In this document: one piece after another, positions 41,601 to 50,983 of the stretch | Numbering within the stretch: position 1 is the first letter of the stretch | Layout of the letters: each line of letters opens with the position of its first letter | Source of the DNA: CAWJAP01 sp963834365 | GTDB lineage: Bacteria > Acidobacteriota > Vicinamibacteria > Vicinamibacterales > Vicinamibacteraceae | Length of the DNA stretch: 64,000 nucleotides | Direction of reading: 5' to 3' | NCBI GenBank assembly: GCA_963834365.1 | Contig: CAWIBS010000037.1 | Span: 62,001-126,000, forward strand | The notes under the pieces: model-generated | What the model was told of the DNA's origin: nothing | Database searches by the model: none | What the model saw: only the letters and a program-made list of their open reading frames with translations | Program-made: the position numbers and the translations under genes

Positions 41601-43350
41601 ACGACGCCGGGCGACGGCGATGCGGTCGAACTGGCCATCCCGGTGCTTCCGTACGGCGCCGCGATGGAGGTCGGTCAGGCGGGGTCGTTGTCGGGTCTGG
41701 CGGAACACACCCTGGAGCTGACTGTCCCGGGCCAATCGAACCCGGCGGCGCGCACGATCGAGGTCGCGCTCGCTCCGTCGCTGGCCGGCTCGCTCTTCGG
41801 TGCCCTCGACTTCCTCACGAGCTATCCGTACGGGTGCACGGAGCAGACCATCTCCAGCTTCTTCCCGAATCTGGCGGTGGTCCGCGCCCTCGACGACCTG
41901 AAGATCGCGCCAGCCGAGCGGGTGGCGCTCGTCAACCGCATGACGGCCGACGGCATCAGGCGGCTGCTGGACCTGCAGCATGACGATGGCGGCTGGGGAT
42001 GGTGGAAGACCGACGACAACCATCCGTTCATGACCGCTTACGGGCTGTGGGCGCTGACGGAGGCGGTGCAGGCGGGACAACCCGTGGAACGGCCGCGTCT
42101 CAGGCAGGCGGCCATGGCGACGACGCAGCTCTACGCGAAGTACCCGCGGGCCGTTCCCGCTTTGAAGGCGTGGATGCTGTACGCGCTGGCCCGAGCGCAC
42201 TCCACGCCCGGAGTACCCTACGGCCAACGACGATGCGTTCAATCTGAAGCGCGCCGTGGACGAGGTGTGGAGCGGACGCGCCGCCTTGACGCCGTACGGG
42301 CAGGCGCTGCTGGTACTGACGCTCGACGCGATGAACGATCCTCGCGGGAACGAGGCGGCACAGTCGCTCCTCGGCAAGGCGACCACGACCGGCAGTCTCA
42401 GCTACTGGACCAGTGAGAACGATCCGCTGCTCGACGATTGGATGGACACCAGCGTGGAAGCGACGGCGTTCGCCCTCCGCGCGCTGGCCCGTCGCATACC
42501 GGACGATCCGGTGCTCGAGCGCGCGGTCCGATGGCTGATGGCCAATCGTGCGAACGGCGTCTACTGGACCAGCACCAAGCAGACGGCGTTCGCGCTGCTG
42601 GGCATTCTCGACTATCTGCGGGCGCGGCGGGAGACGCCGACGACCGTCACGATCGATGTCGAGGTCAACGGCGCAGTCGTCGGCCAGCAGACGTTCGGGC
42701 CGGCGGACTGGACCCGGCCCAACCCCGTGGTCCTCCGGGCGAGCGCCCAAGGCGGCGTCAACCGCGTCCGGCTCAGCACACGGACGCCGGGTGCCGTGTA
42801 CTGGACCGCCACGGCGCGCTACTTCGACAACCGGGAGACGCTCGAGCAGACCGGCTCGCGCACGCTCGCCCTGTCGCGCAAGTACTTCGCGCTCGCCCCG
42901 GTCGAGAAAGACGGGCGCATCGTGTATCGCGAGTCGCCGTTCAGCGGCACGCTGCAGCCAGGCGAGTTGCTGCTCGTCCGCCTCACCGCGGCCGGCTCGA
43001 AGGACTGGCGCTATCTGATGCTCGAGGATCCGCTGCCGGCCGGACTCGAAGCCGTGCAGGACGCCGACGCCTACGAGCTCGAACGGCCGCCGGCCTGGTG
43101 GTATGGGAGCAAGCGTGAGTACCGGGACACGCGTGTCGTCCAGTTCCAGAGCGACTTCTCGAGAGGCCGCTACGAGTACGTCTATCTGCTGAAGGCGACG
43201 ACACCCGGACGGTTTCGGGCCATGCCGGCGCGGCTGGCGCCGATGTACGCGCCGGGAGTCGCCGCGACCACCGCTCCACAGACGGTCGACGTCACGTCGC
43301 CGGGGCATCCCGCAGCCGCCACCACTACCCCGGCCGGAGGCGGCGCGTGA
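38648..43350 (+). CDS. Bacterial alpha-2-macroglobulin with thioester motif, two frameshifts
   Basis: A large periplasmic protein, about 1,566 residues when single extra G bases at about 40293 and 42216 are removed. A signal peptide ends VRAQDA, without a lipobox, so it is probably soluble or held by partners. MG-type macroglobulin domains are seen (GYIYTDRPVYRPGHSVHLKG, the MG2 signature; SVAVVDEALFAVRPD; VSYPDALTTWRLTARA in the region before the receptor domain), and the thioester motif is YPYGCTEQTISSF (CxEQ), followed by the alpha-alpha barrel (DDGGWGWWKTDDNHPFMTAYGLW) and the C-terminal domain. Alpha-2-macroglobulins trap proteases. Here it is co-translated with DUF1175 upstream and with a membrane protein downstream (GTGA). 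Confidence 0.
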
Positions 43351-44090
43351 TCGGCCCTCCCGTGCGTCGAATCGTGGCCGTCACGGGCGGGCTGCTCGCG
43401 GGCCATCTGGTGCTGGCGGGAATCTACTGGGCCTTCCTGCAGCTCCCCGAATCGAACGTCGCGATGCTCGCCGCCTCGGCCCTGCTCGTCGTCCTGCTGT
43501 TTGCGGGCATGACCGGCATCCAGGGGCAGGCCCTGCTCCAGTTCGCGACCGACCTGCCGTGGCGTCAGCGCACGTCGCAGGCCCTCAAGGACCCGCGGCC
43601 GTTCATGGCGGCCGTGCTGATCTGGCTGCTCGTCAGCTGGCTGTGTGGCTGGGTCGAAAGACGGCACGAGGCGCATCGCGGCGAGATCGATGCCTGGCTC
43701 ATCGCCCACGCCGACTGGACGAACACGTCATGGATGCACCGCACGTTCGAGTGGATCCTGCACGGCGTGCGTTATGTGGCGGGGACCTCGCTTGCGGTCG
43801 GTGTCCTCGCCGCGGGCGTGCTGGGCGGTCTCGCAGACGTCGCGCGTCTGCACTGGATTCGTCGAGCCCTGGGCGTGCGTCGTCTTGCAGCGGTGGGTCT
43901 GGTCGTGGCCGCGCTCATCTGGCTCCCCTGGCGTGCCATGTGGTGGCGTCCGGCGTTTCTGCCGCCGGGCGTCATCGAGCCGATTGCCGCCGCGCTCAAG
44001 CTTGCGGTGCTGGCAATCGTGATTCACGCGGGATGGACCCTCATCCTGTGGCTCGCGGCGCGCGATGCGCAGACGCACAAGGGCTTGTGA
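43347..44090 (+). CDS. Membrane protein of unknown function, coupled to the alpha-2-macroglobulin
   Basis: A 247-residue integral membrane protein with about six hydrophobic segments (GGLLAGHLVLAGIYWAFL, LLVVLLFAGMTGI, AAVLIWLLVSWLCGWV, LAVGVLAAGVLGGLA, LAAVGLVVAALIWLPW, LAVLAIVIHAGWTLILWLAA). I recognise no family. The GTG start overlaps the alpha-2-macroglobulin stop, so it is likely to be a membrane partner or anchor for that protein. It converges with the PBP-SpoIID fusion, with a P1 palindrome between. Confidence 0.
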   Translation: MIGPPVRRIVAVTGGLLAGHLVLAGIYWAFLQLPESNVAMLAASALLVVLLFAGMTGIQGQALLQFATDLPWRQRTSQALKDPRPFMAAVLIWLLVSWLCGWVERRHEAHRGEIDAWLIAHADWTNTSWMHRTFEWILHGVRYVAGTSLAVGVLAAGVLGGLADVARLHWIRRALGVRRLAAVGLVVAALIWLPWRAMWWRPAFLPPGVIEPIAAALKLAVLAIVIHAGWTLILWLAARDAQTHKGL

Positions 44091-44123
44091 GTCCCTCGAG
44101 CCGAGACATTGGATGGGCGCGGT

Positions 44124-44220
44124 GCAGCCCTCCGCGCGGCCCACCGGCCCGCCCAGGGCTGGCGGAATCGCCGCGCGGATCAAAGGGCTGCCGGCGACGG
44201 CCGCTGAGGGCGGCCGAGCC
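44124..44220 (+). repeat. Palindromic element, family P1, divergent copy
   Basis: gcagccctccgcgcggc pairs with gccgcgcggatcaaagggctgc; second hairpin ggcgacggccg-ctgagg-gcggccgagcc. Compared with the 7934-8454 units, ctgc/gcag in the first stem has become cggc/gccg on both sides, keeping the pairing. Confidence 0.
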
Positions 44221-44254
44221 AATGAAGGCGAACTCGATCGCCCCCGCTCGCGGA

Positions 44255-46455
44255 CTACGCATGCGAGGGCCCGGCGATAGGCGCGCCCAAGGCTCGCGGG
44301 ACTCGCTGGCCGCGTGAACTCGCGATCGTCAGGACACGGGCCATCGAGCGGCTCGAGTCCCGTGCCCGACGCCTCGACGGCCAGGCCCTCCCGGTACCAC
44401 AAGGGACGGGGGGCGGGATCACGATCGACCAGGACATGCACAATCTCGTGGCGCAGCGTCGACTCGAGCTGTCCGCTCCGGCGCAGCACGTCCGGCGGCA
44501 GGGTGTGAATCGTCGCCAGTCCGTTCCGCCAGACCGTCGCGGCCGACGTCCACCATTCACGTCCGGTCGCCCGGCGGTAGCTGTCCGCGGTGGGGTGCAT
44601 CACGAGCACGACGCGCGACGGCGGCGCCACGGCGAGCCGGCTCGCCAGCTCGCGCGTGGCCGTGGTGACGAGCGCACGAATCGTCGCTGTCTCGCGCCCA
44701 GCCGCCTCCGGGACTTTCACGTCAACGGTGAACGCCGCGGTGTCGATGCGGGGCGCGTTCGCACGCTCGCGATCCGTCGTGATCGCGGGCGGGGGCCCGG
44801 CCTCCGGGGCGCCGGCATCACCGGAGCTCAGGACCAGGCCGGCGAAATAGGTCGCCAGGATTGCCTCGACGTCACGGCCGCGGCTCGCCAGCGCCGCCGC
44901 CCCGAAGAGGCACAGGCCGACGCCATGCCCGCTTCCCCGGCCCTCGAGCTCGAAGCCCGACGCCGTGCGCCTCGCCGAAAATGCCGTGCTCTTGACGAGC
45001 TGCCAGCCGAGCCGCTGCCCCACCAGCCGCCGGAAATCGTTGACCGGAACCACCGACGGCTCGAGCCCCTCGAGATGCACGCGCCGGGCACGGCCGTTCG
45101 AATCGCTCTCGATTCTGAGGTTGCGCAGCCGTTGGCCGCGCCAGCCGGCCTCTTTGAACACCGACTCGAGCGCCGAGACCCGCAGCGTCGAGGTCCACGT
45201 CGGCTCGACCACACCGGCGGGATCGCGTCGTGCTTTCATCCACGCCAGCTCGCGACTCCGATCGACGGGCGTGGCAATGGCCGCGAAGTCGTCCAGCGTG
45301 CCTCCGCATGCCGCGCTGTAGAACACCGGCGCCGGCTGCCCCTTGGCCGTGAGCACCCGCGCCGCCGTCCGGTTGGCCGCCTCGCGGGCCTCCGCGTACG
45401 CGGGACGCACGACCTGACAGTGCGTCAGCGTGCACAGGTCGAAGCCGGCATCGCGATGGCGACCACGGTTGGCCAGAGCGAAAGTTCTCGCCGCGATGGC
45501 AATGGCCTCGCGCGCCGCGGCCGGCGTGCTGCGGAGGGTCTCACCGGCGACGACCTGCGCGACGTACTCCTCGAGCTCGTAGGTCTGGACCTCGTATCCC
45601 CCGCTCTTGCCGCTCCGCGCGACGCCGATGCGCAACCGGGCTGCCGGCGTGTCACCACTACTCTCGGCGCGTTGCACGAGTCGGGCGCCCAGGTCTGCGG
45701 CGTCGGCGCCGGTCCCGCCGGGCACCATCACGACGACGGCACGGGACGGCCGTCCGCGCGGCAGCAGCGCGACGAGGAGTCCAAGCGGCTGGCCGCTGGC
45801 CATGCGCGCCGTTCCCGTCTTCGCGAAGGCACCCAGGCCGGCGTGTCCGAACGCCGCCGCCGTCCCCGAATCGGCGGCCCGGGCGAGCCCGGCGCGAATG
45901 GCGTCCGGACCGGCCACGGCCCGTTCGAGCGAGATCGACCAGACGCCGCGGCGGGATCCGCGCGCGGCCCATCCCCAGGCCAGCCGTCACGAGGTCCTCG
46001 TCCGTCCCCACCGGCGGGAGACCCATCGCCACATGTCCGGCCGAGAGCCGGTCGCGTGACAGCCGGCGAGCCACCGAGGCCACGAAGGTGTTGCACGAAT
46101 GCGCGAGCGCATCCGCGACATCGGGTGGTCGCGGCAACGGCGGGTGCGAGCAGGGCGCGGCGCGGCCGCCCGGCAGCACCAACTGGCGCGAGCACGCGAT
46201 GCGCGAGTTCGCGTCGATCACTCCTGCTTCGAGCGCAGCCGACAGCGTCGCGACCTTGGCAATCGAGCCCGGCTCGACCGGCGTGTCGAGCCAGTCCTCG
46301 TGATGCGATGCGATGGTCGCGTTCGACGCCAGGTCGACGACCACGTACGCGACACGTGAGAAGACGTCGGCGGGAATCGGGCCCTGCGGCACCGGCTGCG
46401 GCCCGGGTGCGAACCCGAACGTCGCCGACAGCGCAAGCGCCAACACTCCGGCCAT
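44255..46455 (-). CDS. PBP transpeptidase - SpoIID - gluzincin fusion protein, frame disturbed
   Basis: One polypeptide of about 730 residues joins three envelope modules. After an export signal (MAGVLALALSATFGF) comes a penicillin-binding transpeptidase domain with all three motifs: EPGSIAKVATL (SxxK), HSCNTFV (SxN) and FAKTGTARM (KTG). Next is a SpoIID/LytB domain (YELEEYVAQVVAGETL, AIAIAARTFAL, LCTLTHCQVVRP, YSAACGGTLDDFA, GSGHGVGLCLFGAAALA), the family of the sporulation lytic enzyme. Last is a peptidase-MA-like zinc domain (RHEIVHVLVDRD with HExxH, then WYREGLAVEASG). An extra C at about 45957 breaks the transpeptidase. The end is uncertain: the main frame runs on through the P1 palindrome and antisense to the next gene (to 43728), while another frame stops at 44255. 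It starts 10 bases after the esterase stop. Confidence 0.
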
Positions 46456-46465
46456 CCGCACGGGC

Positions 46466-47134
46466 TCACCTGGCCTGTGGCAGGCCCAGAAACGCCGACG
46501 TCCGATCCCAGATCTCATTCAGGCTCGCGAGCAACTGATGATCGTCGTCCAGCACGTGCAGTGTGAGCGTGGGCCGGGCGGCGACGAATTGCGCGACCAT
46601 CTGCGGATCGACCAGGTCGTCACGCTGCCCCTGGAAGACGAGGGCGGGCACCGTCATCGGTACCGCCTCGGACGCGTACTGCCGGGCATCCTCGTAGAGC
46701 GCGTAGTGCACCGGGCGCGGCTCGTCGTAGGCGTGGTGGAAGAACGTCTTCCAGTTCGTCTCGCGCCACTGGCGCATGCCGTCCTCGTCCAGGCCCTTCA
46801 TCCGGCTGGCGCCGAAGTCCAGCGCCGGAGCGAGCAGGATCAGGTGCGTGACGGGCCGCGTGGCATCGGCGCGAATGTCGCCCCGGGCCGCGACGTGCCA
46901 GGCCACGAAGGCTCCGAGGCTCGAGCCGATGATCACGGCAGGACCCGGCGGCCGCGCCGCGATGGCCGCCTCGACCTGCCCGATCATCCGCGTGGTCGTG
47001 AGCGTCGAGAAGTCGGGCTCGTTGAAGTCCGGACACTCCAGCCGCAGGCCGAGCGCGGCGAAACGCTCGGCAAAGAACCGCGCCTTCGACGATCGTGCAG
47101 ACGAGGCGAAGCCGTGGAGGTAGAAGACGTGCAT
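46466..47134 (-). CDS. Alpha/beta hydrolase of the YqiA/YcfP esterase type
   Basis: A compact cytoplasmic esterase of 222 residues. Features: MHVFYLHGFASSARSSKA (oxyanion region), the nucleophile elbow GSSLGAFVAWH, LVFQGQRDDLVDP (acid) and DDDHQLLASL (His). YqiA and YcfP are small esterases of unknown physiological substrate. The ATG at 47134 is used because it directly precedes the first strand; it is 23 bases from the SET-gene stop. The gene stands between the SET protein and the PBP fusion in one operon. Confidence 0.
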   Translation of the reverse strand: MHVFYLHGFASSARSSKARFFAERFAALGLRLECPDFNEPDFSTLTTTRMIGQVEAAIAARPPGPAVIIGSSLGAFVAWHVAARGDIRADATRPVTHLILLAPALDFGASRMKGLDEDGMRQWRETNWKTFFHHAYDEPRPVHYALYEDARQYASEAVPMTVPALVFQGQRDDLVDPQMVAQFVAARPTLTLHVLDDDHQLLASLNEIWDRTSAFLGLPQAR

Positions 47135-47157
47135 TGCGGGAAGCCGGGTCGTCGCCC

Positions 47158-47709
47158 CTACAGCCGGTTCTTGCATCCCGGACGGCACCGGCACGAAATC
47201 TCGGCGGTTCCCTCGGTGTTGTAGCTGTAGGTCAGCTCTTCACCCTTGCGAATCGTCCGTGCCGCACGGATCCAGATGACGCCGTCGATGATCTGCGAAT
47301 AGCAGTTCGGCTTGCACGAATGATTGATGAAGCGGGCGACGTTGCCGCCCACGGCGGCATCGATGCACCACGCCCGGTTCAGCTTGAAGCACCAGATGTG
47401 GCCCCGTTCGAGATACTTCTCTTCGCGCGGGCCGCTCACCTGCGATGAAATGCGCTCGCCGGCATAGTCCACGATCCGCTTGTTCTTGGGAATCGTCTCC
47501 AGCGCGAAGACGCCCCAGCCGTGGACCCTCGATCGACGCCGCTCGATGCGCGGCGGATCGGGCAGGAACGCAACATTGCCGCGAACCCCCGCCGACCTGC
47601 GCGAGGGGCGGGATGCCGTCAGAAGCTGTCGCTGTGCCGAACTCACCCGGGGGCTCTCCTGTGTGCGGACGCCGGCGCCGACATCATGGTCGCGCGCCAC
47701 GAACGTCAC
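47158..47709 (-). CDS. SET-domain protein lysine methyltransferase-like
   Basis: A 183-residue protein with a compact, complete SET domain. N-terminal motif RIERRRSRVHGWGVFALETI, catalytic core GNVARFINHSCKPNCYSQI (the NHSCxPN signature that contacts SAM) and GEELTYSYN (with the active-site Tyr), then a post-SET zinc segment CRCRPGCKNRL. The first 55 residues are unlike SET proteins and Arg/Ser-rich, so the real start may be downstream. SET domains are chiefly eukaryotic histone methyltransferases; bacterial copies are scattered and methylate proteins of largely unknown identity. First gene of the operon with the esterase and PBP fusion. The spacer 47710-47881 to the divergent radical SAM gene holds nothing else clear. 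Confidence 0.
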   Translation of the reverse strand: MTFVARDHDVGAGVRTQESPRVSSAQRQLLTASRPSRRSAGVRGNVAFLPDPPRIERRRSRVHGWGVFALETIPKNKRIVDYAGERISSQVSGPREEKYLERGHIWCFKLNRAWCIDAAVGGNVARFINHSCKPNCYSQIIDGVIWIRAARTIRKGEELTYSYNTEGTAEISCRCRPGCKNRL

Positions 47710-47881
47710 CCTGCTGGCGGGTCCAGTGTATGACGAGGAGGTGCGGGTGGTGCGGCCATTGCGGCGCTCCTCGCGCCGTTCGGGCCGCCGCAGCGCCAGA
47801 TCAGCCCGAATCGGAGACGGAATCGACCTAACGTGCTAGAGTCGCGGCCAGGCTCCTGTTGGACGCATTCCCGGAGGGCTG

Positions 47882-48910
47882 ATGGAAGGTATTTTCACTG
47901 CGTGGGGCAAGATCCTCACAGGCCGCGCCCCGAACCTGTCGATCGAGATCACCCGCGAGTGTCCGCTGCGGTGCCCCGGTTGCTATGCCTTCGGCGACGA
48001 TCACCTCGGCGGCGATGTCACGCTCCGAGACGTCAGCGATTTCAAGGGCGACGCGCTCGTAACGGCCGTGCACGCGCTGATCGCGCGCCACCGCCCCGTG
48101 CACCTGTCGATTGTCGGCGGCGAGCCGCTCGTCCGTTTTCGTGAACTGAACACCTTGCTGCCGCAACTCGCGGCGCAGGGACTCCACACGCAGCTCGTCA
48201 CGAGCGCGGTCCGGCCGATTCCCCTGGAGTGGGCCAGGCTCCCGCGACTGCAGATCGTCGTCTCGATCGACGGCCTGGCGCCGGAGCACGACGAACGACG
48301 CAAGCCCGCGACCTACCAGCGCATCCTCCAGCACATCAAGGGACACCAGATTACGGTCCACTGCACCGTCACGCGGCAGCAGGTGACGCGTCAGGGCTAT
48401 CTGGACGAGTTCATCGAGTTCTGGTCGAACAACGAGGACACGCGGCAGATCTGGGTGAGCCTGTACACGCCGCAGCTCGGCGAGTCGGCGCCCGAAATCC
48501 TCTCGCCGGCCGACCGCGAGCGCGTGATTGCGGACCTGCTGCGCCTGCGGACGCGGCATCCGAAGCTCAAGATGCCGAAGGGCATGATCGAGGCGTATCG
48601 GCGGCCGCCGGCCTCGCCCGCCGACTGCACCTTCGCGAAGACCACGACCTGCGTGTCGGCCGACCTCGAGCGGATCGTCACGCCCTGCCAGTTCGGCGGC
48701 AATCCCGACTGCGGCCAGTGCGGGTGCATTGCCTCGGCGGGGCTCGAAGCCGTCGCCCGGCACCGGCTGCCTGGCGGGCTGCGCGTCGGGGCGATCTTCA
48801 ACACGTCGCACCGGATCGGCGCCATCGTGCGGCGTTTCCGCGCCGACGATGCGCGGCAGCCGCCGCTGCGGCCGACGGTGGGCGGACCCACGGTCGAGCC
48901 GCAGGCCTGA
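47882..48910 (+). CDS. Radical SAM protein, unassigned
   Basis: A 342-residue radical SAM enzyme. SAM-cluster motif CPLRCPGCYAFGDDHLGG (about residues 28-45), SIVGGEPLVRF as the GGE motif, and VVSIDGLAPEHDERRKP as the beta5-6 region. The C-terminal part has extra cysteines (DCTFAKTTTCVS, TPCQFGGNPDCGQCGCIAS), suggesting an auxiliary iron-sulfur cluster as in SPASM proteins. It is followed after 25 bases by another radical SAM gene and has a SET-domain gene divergent to it. I cannot name its reaction. Confidence 0.
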   Translation: MEGIFTAWGKILTGRAPNLSIEITRECPLRCPGCYAFGDDHLGGDVTLRDVSDFKGDALVTAVHALIARHRPVHLSIVGGEPLVRFRELNTLLPQLAAQGLHTQLVTSAVRPIPLEWARLPRLQIVVSIDGLAPEHDERRKPATYQRILQHIKGHQITVHCTVTRQQVTRQGYLDEFIEFWSNNEDTRQIWVSLYTPQLGESAPEILSPADRERVIADLLRLRTRHPKLKMPKGMIEAYRRPPASPADCTFAKTTTCVSADLERIVTPCQFGGNPDCGQCGCIASAGLEAVARHRLPGGLRVGAIFNTSHRIGAIVRRFRADDARQPPLRPTVGGPTVEPQA

Positions 48911-48920
48911 ACTGTCCTGC

Positions 48921-48926
48921 TATACT
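48921..48926 (+). promoter_or_regulatory. -10-like hexamer before the second radical SAM gene
   Basis: TATACT nine bases before the proposed TTG start at 48936, in the 25-base gap between two radical SAM genes. It could give the second gene its own, nearly leaderless, transcript. Confidence 0.
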
Positions 48927-48935
48927 CACCCGGTT

Positions 48936-49991
48936 TTGCACGAGCCGACCCAGCCACGCTACGCCGCCCGCTTGCAGGCACGCGCGCACCGCAAGGGGCG
49001 GGCCGTCCGGAAGTTCGTCCACGGCCTGACCGATACCGCACACCCGCTGCTCGTCCACATCATCCCCATTCGCCGCTGCAACATCGACTGCGGGTACTGC
49101 AACGAGTACGACAAGGTGTCGCAGCCGGTCCCCACTGCGACGATGGCCGAGCGGATCGACCACCTGGCGGCGCTGGGATCGTCGGTCGTCGCCTTCAGCG
49201 GCGGCGAGCCGCTGCTGCATCCCGACCTCGACGCGTTGATCGGGCGCATCCGGTCACGCGGGATGATGGCGGGGCTCATCACCAACGGCTACCTGCTCTC
49301 CCCGAGACGCATCCTGGCCCTGAACGACGCCGGCCTCGACTTCCTGCAGATCAGCATCGACAACCTCGAGCCCGACGAAGTCTCGAAGAAGAGCCTGCGG
49401 CTGCTCGACAAGAAGCTGCAGTGGCTGCGCGACTACGCGACCTTCGACACCAACATCAATTCGGTGCTCGGCGGCGGGATCAAGAACCCGGAGGATGCCC
49501 GGACCATCAACCGGCGGGCGCGGGAACTGGGCTTCTCGACCTCGATCGGCATCATCCATGACGGCCGCGGCAGCCTGCGCCCGCTCGGACCGGCGGAGCG
49601 AGCCGTGTTCGAGGACGTCACGCGCGAGATCAGCGGCACCTGGCAGATCGTCAAGAACCTCTACTCCGGCATCCGCGGCTTCCAGGACAACCTCGCCAGC
49701 GGCCAGCCGAACTCCTGGCGCTGCCGCGCCGGCGCGCGCTATTTCTACGTCTGCGAGAACGGGCTGGTCCACTACTGCTCGCAGCAGCGCGGCTATCCGG
49801 CCGTCCCGCTGCTCACCTACAGCACACGGGACATCGAGCGCGAGCTCCTGACCCCGAAGTCGTGCGCCCCCTTCTGCACGATCGGGTGCGTGCACCGCGT
49901 GTCGACGATGGACTTCTGGCGCAAGCCGCAGCACGCGCCAAAGCCGGCGCACGAAGTGGACGACAGCGGCTTCGCCCCCAGCAACGGCTAG
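48936..49991 (+). CDS. Second radical SAM protein, SPASM-like C-terminus
   Basis: About 351 residues. Radical SAM motif IRRCNIDCGYCNEYDK, SGGEPLLHPDLD, SIDNLEPDEVSKKS, and a C-terminal cluster region (WRCRAGARYFYVCENG, HYCSQQRGYP, CAPFCTIGCVHRVS) characteristic of SPASM or twitch auxiliary clusters. The long open frame begins inside the previous gene, but an in-frame TTG at 48936, next to the promoter-like box, gives the natural N-terminus LHEPTQPRYAARLQARAHRK. Its neighbour at 47882 is a distant relative, so the pair may act in the same pathway. No substrate peptide gene was found nearby. Confidence 0.
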   Translation: MHEPTQPRYAARLQARAHRKGRAVRKFVHGLTDTAHPLLVHIIPIRRCNIDCGYCNEYDKVSQPVPTATMAERIDHLAALGSSVVAFSGGEPLLHPDLDALIGRIRSRGMMAGLITNGYLLSPRRILALNDAGLDFLQISIDNLEPDEVSKKSLRLLDKKLQWLRDYATFDTNINSVLGGGIKNPEDARTINRRARELGFSTSIGIIHDGRGSLRPLGPAERAVFEDVTREISGTWQIVKNLYSGIRGFQDNLASGQPNSWRCRAGARYFYVCENGLVHYCSQQRGYPAVPLLTYSTRDIERELLTPKSCAPFCTIGCVHRVSTMDFWRKPQHAPKPAHEVDDSGFAPSNG

Positions 49992-50983
49992 CAGCCGTGG
50001 TGAACGGGTCGCGGCATTCGACGGGCGAGGCATCCCGTCGCCCGGCGTTGCTCGTCGGTTGAACATTCCCGGTATTCGCCCTCCTCGCGCCTCGATCGCC
50101 GGGCGCCTCGCCCGTCCCGATGCGTTGCGCCCGTTCCGCCACTGGGCTGCGTGAACATCCCGTGGGTGGTGTACCAGGCCCGGACGCGCGACAGCACTTC
50201 GGGATCGGTGGCGACCTCGGCGTGACTGAGGCGGCTATAGAGATGGCCTTCATGGGGTGCGGTGAGGACGGAGTCGAAGCGTCTGTCGAGGAGAAACGGG
50301 ACGGCGAAGTCCAGGAGGCCGTGGTGCCACTGATATGGTGCCTGGATGCGCCGGGCCTGCGCGACGCTCGGGACCGGGATGCCCTCGCGGTGGATGGCAT
50401 CCAGCAAGACACCGCCGGACGTGTGTGACGCCACGCGGACGTCGGCGGGATAGGCGGCGACGAACGCCGTGGTGACGAAGGCTCCCATGCTGTGACCGTG
50501 AGCGGCGACGCGCCGGACGTCGACGTAGCGGAGGCGCGCCAGGGCGGTGACCGCCGCGTGCGCGCGAAACGCGTTCGCCGGGCTCGCACCTTGCTCGACC
50601 GGCGTCCCCGGGGCGCCCAGGGGCGCTTCGCGGGCGTGGGTGTAATTGACCGCGATACAGACCAGGCCCCATGTGCGCATCACGCTTCCGAGCCGGCGGC
50701 CATACAACCGGGCGTTGCCACCGGCGCCGTGACTGAGCACGACCGCGGGGAATGGTCCGCGGCCGCGCGGCTTCAGCAGGATGCCCTGGAGATCGACGGC
50801 CGTACCGTCCAGCGTGCCGACGAGCGTCCACGTCGCCCCGGACGCGGACTCAGGATCGCCGTCGATCGAGAGAGCAGGGTCGCCGGGGGCGCTCACCGGC
50901 ACAGTGGTGGGGGCGTGACGATGGCACGCCGCCAGCGGACACAGCAGCAAGGCGATCAGGGCGTTCCGGAGCACGCGCGCCAT
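49988..50983 (-). CDS. Dienelactone-hydrolase-like lipoprotein esterase
   Basis: A 331-residue exported alpha/beta hydrolase. The signal ends in a lipobox (CPLAAC, cysteine about residue 20). The oxyanion motif is LSHGAGGNARLYGR, the nucleophile elbow GHSMGAFVTTAF, and a probable His lies in APHEGHLYS. The start ATG at 50983 is preferred over one eight codons upstream. The last 50 or so residues (after YTTHGMFTQP) are low-complexity and Arg-rich and look non-coding, so the natural stop was probably near 50140. It converges with the radical SAM pair; their stops overlap. Confidence 0.
   Translation of the reverse strand: MARVLRNALIALLLCPLAACHRHAPTTVPVSAPGDPALSIDGDPESASGATWTLVGTLDGTAVDLQGILLKPRGRGPFPAVVLSHGAGGNARLYGRRLGSVMRTWGLVCIAVNYTHAREAPLGAPGTPVEQGASPANAFRAHAAVTALARLRYVDVRRVAAHGHSMGAFVTTAFVAAYPADVRVASHTSGGVLLDAIHREGIPVPSVAQARRIQAPYQWHHGLLDFAVPFLLDRRFDSVLTAPHEGHLYSRLSHAEVATDPEVLSRVRAWYTTHGMFTQPSGGTGATHRDGRGARRSRREEGEYRECSTDEQRRATGCLARRMPRPVHHGC

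Noticed and set aside
43728..44254. C-terminal extension of the PBP-SpoIID protein to 43728
   Set aside because: That part is antisense to the membrane-protein gene and includes the P1 palindrome; composition becomes Arg/His/Gln-rich with no domain.
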